Assembly: GCA_013329355.1 (NCBI GenBank) | Contig: DUKK01000215.1 | Span: 1-10,704 of the forward strand | From: Candidatus Poseidoniaceae archaeon | GTDB lineage: Archaea > Thermoplasmatota > Poseidoniia > Poseidoniales > Poseidoniaceae | DNA: 10,704 nt | Direction of reading: 5' to 3' | Position numbers and translations under genes: made by a program | Part shown: positions 6,054 to 10,704 of the stretch, one piece after another | Layout of the letters: every line of letters starts with the position of its first letter | Position numbering within the stretch: position 1 is the stretch's first letter | Notes under the pieces: model-generated | The model's input: only the letters and a program-made list of their open reading frames with translations | What the model was told of the DNA's origin: nothing | Database searches by the model: none

Positions 6054-7144
6054 TCGGAATCAATTCCGTTAATTTCAGGGTAATTCTTTGGCAAGTTAGT
6101 TTTATCATCATGCTGTATATTTACTTCTGGTGGTATCTCTAGTGAGGGAACCAGACCCGGTTCATTTTCTCCAACTGATGCTTCGAGACCAGCTTTCATG
6201 TATCTAGCGTTCAGTATAAAGGGTAAAATGACCATGCCAATCATCAGCATTAAGAAAACAATGGCGACGGTGAAATTTGGCAAGACAAAAGTCCTTTCAG
6301 TAGTAATTATCGTGACGTCAGCCGCAGTGATAACACCTGGTGCCAGGGCATCATTGTCATGGTTATTATCCCATGTATCGATAATTATGTAGAAATCTTG
6401 CCACCTTTCCTGACCGAAAATCGGTGTGTATGATTCTGGACCATCTAGGTTCAATGCAAAATTAATCTCCTTTACCGATTCATACTGATGGGCATCGCGA
6501 TAAGATCGCCAACCCGTGAAATCTATGCCTCGCCATTCGGGGGATATATCGCTCAGAGCCTCCGAGATTTCATCATAGAAGCTGTTTTGAGAATGTGAAG
6601 AGTAATACAATTCAGTATACCTTTGATATTCCGATGTCGTCATCAAATAAACATCGACAGAATAGCCATCACTGGTTTCATTCAAAGCCTGTGCTGTTAC
6701 GCAAATAGTTGTCCTGTAATCCTCAGATAGATTAACTCTTAGCGCCCCAATACTATCATTACCGACCAGCATGGTAGAATGGTAATTTGCAGTTAGTGGC
6801 TGTAGTCTTGAATCTCGGTCCCAATACTCATACATCCAGTCTTCCTCAGGATTTAGTTCGGTTGGCTCTCTGTAGTCTTCTATTATCCAGTCATTTTCGT
6901 GGTCGCGACCATTTGTATCATCTTCATAGTAATCGCCAAAACCAAAGTAACCAGAATAATAATTATGATGGGGAACTAGAGCCGATCTTCCAACTGTTTC
7001 ATTCCATGAAATCGGTTCAATATCGCCACTACATGCATCTGCAGCGGCAGCATTACGGGCTATGGGGAAATCGTTTAATCCAATCATTGGCAAGGTGAAT
7101 ATGAGTATCAGAACCACTACCGATTTCTTACTCATGTTAGCCAC
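6050..7144 (-). CDS. secreted protein with C-terminal membrane anchor, function unknown
   Basis: I do not recognise a family with confidence. Residues 5-35 look like a signal peptide: SKKS, a hydrophobic core (VVVLILIFTLPMIGL), then AAAADA as a possible cleavage site. The outer domain (about 37-289) is rich in acidic and aromatic residues, especially 60-112, and has two cysteines (38, 148) that could pair. SVDVYLMTTSEYQRY (162-176) and the FYIIIDTWDN segment near 251 suggest a beta-sandwich of a kind common in archaeal surface proteins; this is only an impression. A membrane helix at 291-312 precedes a hydrophilic tail of about 50 residues, probably cytoplasmic. Four N-glycosylation sequons lie at Asn48, 138, 155 and 290. 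The start is either GTG at 7144 or ATG at 7135 (361 residues), neither with a Shine-Dalgarno site. It begins 39 bases after the metallopeptidase stop on the same strand, so the two may share a transcript. Confidence 0.8.
   Translation of the reverse strand: MANMSKKSVVVLILIFTLPMIGLNDFPIARNAAAADACSGDIEPISWNETVGRSALVPHHNYYSGYFGFGDYYEDDTNGRDHENDWIIEDYREPTELNPEEDWMYEYWDRDSRLQPLTANYHSTMLVGNDSIGALRVNLSEDYRTTICVTAQALNETSDGYSVDVYLMTTSEYQRYTELYYSSHSQNSFYDEISEALSDISPEWRGIDFTGWRSYRDAHQYESVKEINFALNLDGPESYTPIFGQERWQDFYIIIDTWDNNHDNDALAPGVITAADVTIITTERTFVLPNFTVAIVFLMLMIGMVILPFILNARYMKAGLEASVGENEPGLVPSLEIPPEVNIQHDDKTNLPKNYPEINGIDSD
6055..6068. terminator. inverted repeat at the aroD / convergent gene junction
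   Basis: CGGAAT-CA-ATTCCG is a perfect 14-base inverted repeat that begins one base after the aroD stop codon and is followed on the plus strand by TTAATTT. It could form a 5-bp stem with a TCAA loop. It also encodes NGIDSD at the end of the minus-strand protein. A transcription-ending or 3'-end-stabilising role is an inference; archaeal termination relies mainly on T-runs, and the run here is short. Confidence 0.4.
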
Positions 7145-7183
7145 TACTCATTCTCTTAATGATACAGTTCAATATTGTAACTA

Positions 7184-10100
7184 TCAAATCCTTCTCCGCA
7201 ATGGCCTAACATATCCACTATCCTCGCTTCTGCGCTCCTCTTTAGATAATATCGCCGGGGCTGGTGGAGGGGCATGTTGGTCCATGCCGAGCAATCCGCC
7301 CTGAACCTCAACATGCTCAACATCTGTATACGATTCAGCAGCCTGCTTTGCTTCATCCTCCACCTCAGAGGATTCACGTAACACTAACCACCCGAGAATC
7401 AAAGCAACTGCAATCAGCGCCATGTATGTGGCTAAATCTGACCCTGCATCTTTGACCCAAGATGACCAATCCTCTAGTTCGAAGTCTGAGAGCGACGGCG
7501 CTGGATCTGGTTTGGGTGTCACTTGAATATCCTCGACTAGTGTCGTACAAACCCCTATTCCATCACATGCTTTGATAATTATCTTGTATGAACCAGATTC
7601 GTTCCACAGAGCAGCAATACGATAGTTTACAGAAGTATCTTTCGGGATAAGCCAGTCATCGTCCAAAATACCATTTTTGTTAGCATCGGTCTCGATGTTA
7701 ATATCCCACCTAACATCAAGTTCAGGATTCAAGGCCTCATCTTTGTCGAAGAGAGATCCGTCCTCAACATTCAGATCACGGAAAACTACAACGTTGTCAG
7801 TAACCTCATAATCTGATATGTTCGCGCTGAGGTAAGTAGATTCACCAGCAATAATTTCCACAGGGATATCTATCTGATGTATTACTGGCGCTTCATCAAC
7901 AACAATTGTCAAAGATTGCTTACTTACGTCACCAGTTCCATAGGAGTCTCTCACAGTAAGCGTTACAGTATATGTCCCGGGCGTCTCATAGAAATGCCAT
8001 GGTGATGCTTGTTTGGACAACGGCGTAGCATCACCAAAGTCCCAAGTATATTCTACTATACCATTCCAGTTAGAATTGTTTTCATCCACAATTGGGGAGT
8101 ATTTACCCTCGTATCTGCGGTCTCCGTCTCTGGTGCCTTCAGAGTCAAAATAAAGCATGTAACCTGGTGCGGTAAATGTGTTTCCACTGTTGTCAAAGGT
8201 GTGACTCCACGCATCGGGAATGAAACCCTCAGGGCGTGGAGAGTTACGATCCATTTGTTCTCCATCAACCCATCCATCTAATATCCTAACAGATATTATG
8301 GGTAATGGATTTTGGACTCTAACAGTTATTGTTTTAGTCAAACTTTGCGCCCCGTAATCATCAATCACGAATAATGAAACTGTATGTATACCTGGTTCAG
8401 TAAAGGTGAAACTTGAGATTGCACTTTCTCGATATTCTTCCCCATTGAATGACCAGTTGTAGACAAGATTACTCGAATCACCATTTGGAGAATCAATGTC
8501 GAATGAAGATACTCCATCAAAGGTGTAAGGGACATCAACAAAGCCATCCTCTGCTCTAAAATCAACCGCAACAGTCTCACCGTTCTCTGTTGCTCTTACG
8601 GTGAAATCAGCAACCGGTATTTGATTCAGAACATTAACAAACAACTGCGCAGATGACTCGCTTCCATCATCATCTGTAACTGTTAGTGTAACGACTTTGA
8701 GGCCGGGTTTGTCCCACGATGGTGCGGGATATGGAGAACTGGATTGTGTTTGAACAAAATCGTCGTTTTGGTCACTCAGTCCACCATCGAGATTAACGCC
8801 CTCTTGGAAATTCCATTCATAGGCAACGATTGTCCCATCGTCATCAGTAAACACATCTGGCATAGTTATCGAGGTGTAAGTGTAAGTGGTTAGGTTCTCG
8901 GCAAATATTTGGTAAGGCACTCGATTATTGACGTAGACTGTAATGTTTTTTACCCCTGTATTAAATCCATCAAATACGGTTAAGGTGAGCTCATATGCTT
9001 CTATTTCGCTGTCTATGGCTGCCCATTGATGTTGAGTTAAATAGAGTCCTTGCCCATCATCAAATTCACCATCACCCCACTCCCACTGGAAACTCAGATT
9101 TTGTATTGGTACGTTATCTACTGTGCGTGAGGCAGAGAATTGTATCATTTGATTAGTTAGGATACTGATATTGTCAGTTATCACCACGTTATTTACAGTG
9201 ATTACCGGCTCTGGAATAGTGTCATCTGTAACATTAATTACTATCAAATCAGTTTCAGACCACGTGTTTCCTTGATCCATGATTCTTAATGTTGCATTAT
9301 ATTTCCCAATTGTTTGATATGAGCGAGTTGGCGATCTTAGATTCGAGGTAATCCCATCACCAAAATCCCAAGCATATGCCACTGGTTGATCGAGATAGGG
9401 TAGTGTGTTGTTATCCAAGGACAACCCCCAAGCATCAAAACCGCCGCCGGCAAACTGAATATTTTCCCATGTCTGGGTTGCGTTAGCTGACACAGAGCCA
9501 TTTGCTACGGGTCTCATATTGGCTAAGTTCCATGGCTGAGTCGATACGCTATCAACCAAAGTGCCAATCATATCAAACATGTCAAATTCAACGGTATATT
9601 GACCGTCAAACGGTGCTGTAAACCAGATATCACTGTTTGAGTTAACTCCGCCACCTGCTGAAATCCTGTTGGTTATTTCGTCGACAATGATACCTTGGGA
9701 ATCGACGATTCTAGTTTCGACATCCAAGTCCTCAAAGAAAGCATTGGAAAATACGTCAAAATTAACCTGCACCGTATCATCATTACCATCGCCATCGCGG
9801 TCAGATAGTTCGGTGGTGTTGATAGTGAGTGATGCTGGCGCAGTGATTCTAGCGGCCTCTATGTCTACTGTTCCTTGGGGATACGATGAACCGCAGGAAG
9901 TGTAATCGCAGTCTGCAATTGTGCTGCCATACCAGGTTATAGCCCAAACCTCATCTGTTAGGTTACCGAATCCCGGTATCAAGGCAGTAGCTACATTGCT
10001 CTGGAAGTTTAGATCGGTAACGCTGAGTAACCCGTCAACCATTGATTTTGTTACAATAACACCATCAAACTGACTCACATCAGCGGTTAATCGGATAGTA

Positions 10101-10704
10101 AGCGGGGCTGGTGAGGATGCTCCGGGGGTGAATTTGAAGGCGCGTAACCCCCAGCCTTCCACAGTGTGTCCAGTTGATGAGTATGGTGTGCTCCAATCGC
10201 TATTGATGTCGGTTGGTTGTGCTCTACAGAACGAGCCGGAGGAGCACGTAGGCGTGAGGTCAAGATTAGAAAATCCGTAGATCCCTTGCTCTGAATCCAG
10301 GAATGCTGCTACCGAAAAGTTGGCAAAGATTTCGCTCATCGTTCGGCCAATCATCCCTGGTTGCCCCGCAGGAGGTGACAACGCTAGATTTTGGACAGAG
10401 GCTCCTCCTGTTGCTGAATCTTGAACTAATTGTCGAACCGCTGGGCCACCACCTAAATGGTCAGCAAGATACATAGTAAATATGAATCCGGCACCGTAAT
10501 CAGCAAACCTTTGGTTCCACCAACGGATTGACAACTCTGGGGCCTCTGTCCACTGATTTAAGTGGCTAACAAGGGTTGAATCAGAACCAAAACAAAGGTA
10601 GATTGCAACATCTGCATTACCCTCATCAATCCACAAATTCTCATAAGGATCTTGAGCATTGTGAAGTAGATGCTGTAACTCATGCGCAATTATTGACTTG
10701 CCCC
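7184..10704 (-). CDS. cell-surface zinc metallopeptidase with PKD repeats (5' part missing)
   Basis: The gene enters from the right edge; 1172 residues are visible. The first TTG at 10636 is not the true start, because the frame stays open to the window end and there encodes HELQH (10670-10684), the HExxH zinc-peptidase motif. WIDEGNAD follows 12 residues later, supplying a likely third ligand, Glu. Next, YGAGFIFTMYLADHLGG and the helical segments after it resemble MA-clan peptidases such as M30 (hyicolysin-like); the exact family is unassigned. Numbering from the Leu codon at 10636: peptidase region to about 130; a beta-rich domain at 155-262 with cysteine pairs CX5C (131, 137) and CX4C (243, 248); an Asp-rich calcium-type loop at 279-287; about six PKD-like domains at 375-1040; a membrane helix at 1069-1086; and a 64-residue tail ending in RPLRRRI. 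It probably sits on the outer face of the membrane and degrades proteins. The upstream signal peptide and any prodomain are outside the window. Confidence 0.88.
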   Translation of the reverse strand, partial: GKSIIAHELQHLLHNAQDPYENLWIDEGNADVAIYLCFGSDSTLVSHLNQWTEAPELSIRWWNQRFADYGAGFIFTMYLADHLGGGPAVRQLVQDSATGGASVQNLALSPPAGQPGMIGRTMSEIFANFSVAAFLDSEQGIYGFSNLDLTPTCSSGSFCRAQPTDINSDWSTPYSSTGHTVEGWGLRAFKFTPGASSPAPLTIRLTADVSQFDGVIVTKSMVDGLLSVTDLNFQSNVATALIPGFGNLTDEVWAITWYGSTIADCDYTSCGSSYPQGTVDIEAARITAPASLTINTTELSDRDGDGNDDTVQVNFDVFSNAFFEDLDVETRIVDSQGIIVDEITNRISAGGGVNSNSDIWFTAPFDGQYTVEFDMFDMIGTLVDSVSTQPWNLANMRPVANGSVSANATQTWENIQFAGGGFDAWGLSLDNNTLPYLDQPVAYAWDFGDGITSNLRSPTRSYQTIGKYNATLRIMDQGNTWSETDLIVINVTDDTIPEPVITVNNVVITDNISILTNQMIQFSASRTVDNVPIQNLSFQWEWGDGEFDDGQGLYLTQHQWAAIDSEIEAYELTLTVFDGFNTGVKNITVYVNNRVPYQIFAENLTTYTYTSITMPDVFTDDDGTIVAYEWNFQEGVNLDGGLSDQNDDFVQTQSSSPYPAPSWDKPGLKVVTLTVTDDDGSESSAQLFVNVLNQIPVADFTVRATENGETVAVDFRAEDGFVDVPYTFDGVSSFDIDSPNGDSSNLVYNWSFNGEEYRESAISSFTFTEPGIHTVSLFVIDDYGAQSLTKTITVRVQNPLPIISVRILDGWVDGEQMDRNSPRPEGFIPDAWSHTFDNSGNTFTAPGYMLYFDSEGTRDGDRRYEGKYSPIVDENNSNWNGIVEYTWDFGDATPLSKQASPWHFYETPGTYTVTLTVRDSYGTGDVSKQSLTIVVDEAPVIHQIDIPVEIIAGESTYLSANISDYEVTDNVVVFRDLNVEDGSLFDKDEALNPELDVRWDINIETDANKNGILDDDWLIPKDTSVNYRIAALWNESGSYKIIIKACDGIGVCTTLVEDIQVTPKPDPAPSLSDFELEDWSSWVKDAGSDLATYMALIAVALILGWLVLRESSEVEDEAKQAAESYTDVEHVEVQGGLLGMDQHAPPPAPAILSKEERRSEDSGYVRPLRRRI
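7517..9514 (-). other. array of about six PKD-like domains
   Basis: Within the metallopeptidase, residues 375-1040 contain successive beta-sandwich units. The clearest PKD cores are YAWDFGDG (421-428), FQWEWGDG (516-523), YEWNF (606-610), YNWSF (726-730) and YTWDFGDA (863-870). Each is followed by a (Y/H)x(V/A)(T/S)L(T/R/F)-type strand and a DxGxxS-like turn. The last unit (about 916-1040) is degenerate: it has RWDINIETD in place of the core and an EF-hand-like DANKNGILDDD loop at 984-994, plus a CX5C pair at 1024 and 1030. Such arrays usually act as spacers or bind polysaccharide or protein. The DNA is not a tandem repeat; the units are diverged. Confidence 0.85.
10622..10684 (-). other. HExxH...WxxEG zinc site of the metallopeptidase
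   Basis: The codons from 10684 to 10670 read HELQH: two zinc-binding histidines and the catalytic glutamate. After LLHNAQDPYENL comes WIDEG, whose Glu (10622-10624) lies 15 residues beyond the second His. That arrangement is usual for gluzincin-type peptidases. It falls upstream of any start codon in the window, so it is easy to miss. Confidence 0.85.

Noticed and set aside
8009..8281. Opposing open frames of 90 and 73 codons within the PKD region
   Set aside because: Both overlap the long metallopeptidase frame, which has coherent PKD motifs throughout; no independent support.

Overview
The window looks like a piece of an archaeal chromosome, most likely a marine planktonic euryarchaeon of the Marine Group II/III (Poseidoniales-like) type. 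This is an inference from gene content: a bacterial-type DNA gyrase operon, a stand-alone type I 3-dehydroquinate dehydratase, and large secreted proteins with PKD repeats, one C-terminal membrane helix and a short charged cytoplasmic tail. No rRNA or other phylogenetic marker is present to confirm it.

Layout: positions 1-4970 hold a minus-strand operon, gyrB -> gyrA -> the first 65 codons of a DRE-TIM metallolyase (LeuA/HMGL-like) gene cut by the left edge. gyrB and gyrA overlap by 11 bases. gyrA starts at a TTG codon behind a near-perfect Shine-Dalgarno sequence lying inside the end of gyrB, so the two subunits are probably translationally coupled. A 285-base divergent intergenic region (4971-5255) should carry the promoters for gyrB and for plus-strand aroD (5256-6053). 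aroD overlaps by 4 bases, tail to tail, a minus-strand gene for a secreted, membrane-anchored protein of unknown function (6050-7144). Just upstream of that gene, on the same strand, is a very large cell-surface zinc metallopeptidase with about six PKD-like domains (7184 to beyond the right edge). Its active-site motif HELQH...WIDEG lies in the last 85 bases of the window.

The most striking point is the C-terminus of GyrA. Where E. coli GyrA has its acidic regulatory tail, this protein carries a textbook EF-hand calcium-binding loop (D896-E907) with flanking helix-like segments. This suggests a gyrase whose DNA wrapping or supercoiling could respond to Ca2+. Other points: Gln at the Ser83-equivalent quinolone position of GyrA, an insertion in the GyrA beta-pinwheel, a changed lid motif in AroD, and an inverted repeat right after the aroD stop codon inside the convergent overlap.

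The gyrase genes handle chromosome supercoiling and AroD works in the shikimate pathway. The two surface proteins are probably concerned with degrading or binding extracellular polymers. I see no mobile element, CRISPR array, tRNA or rRNA.
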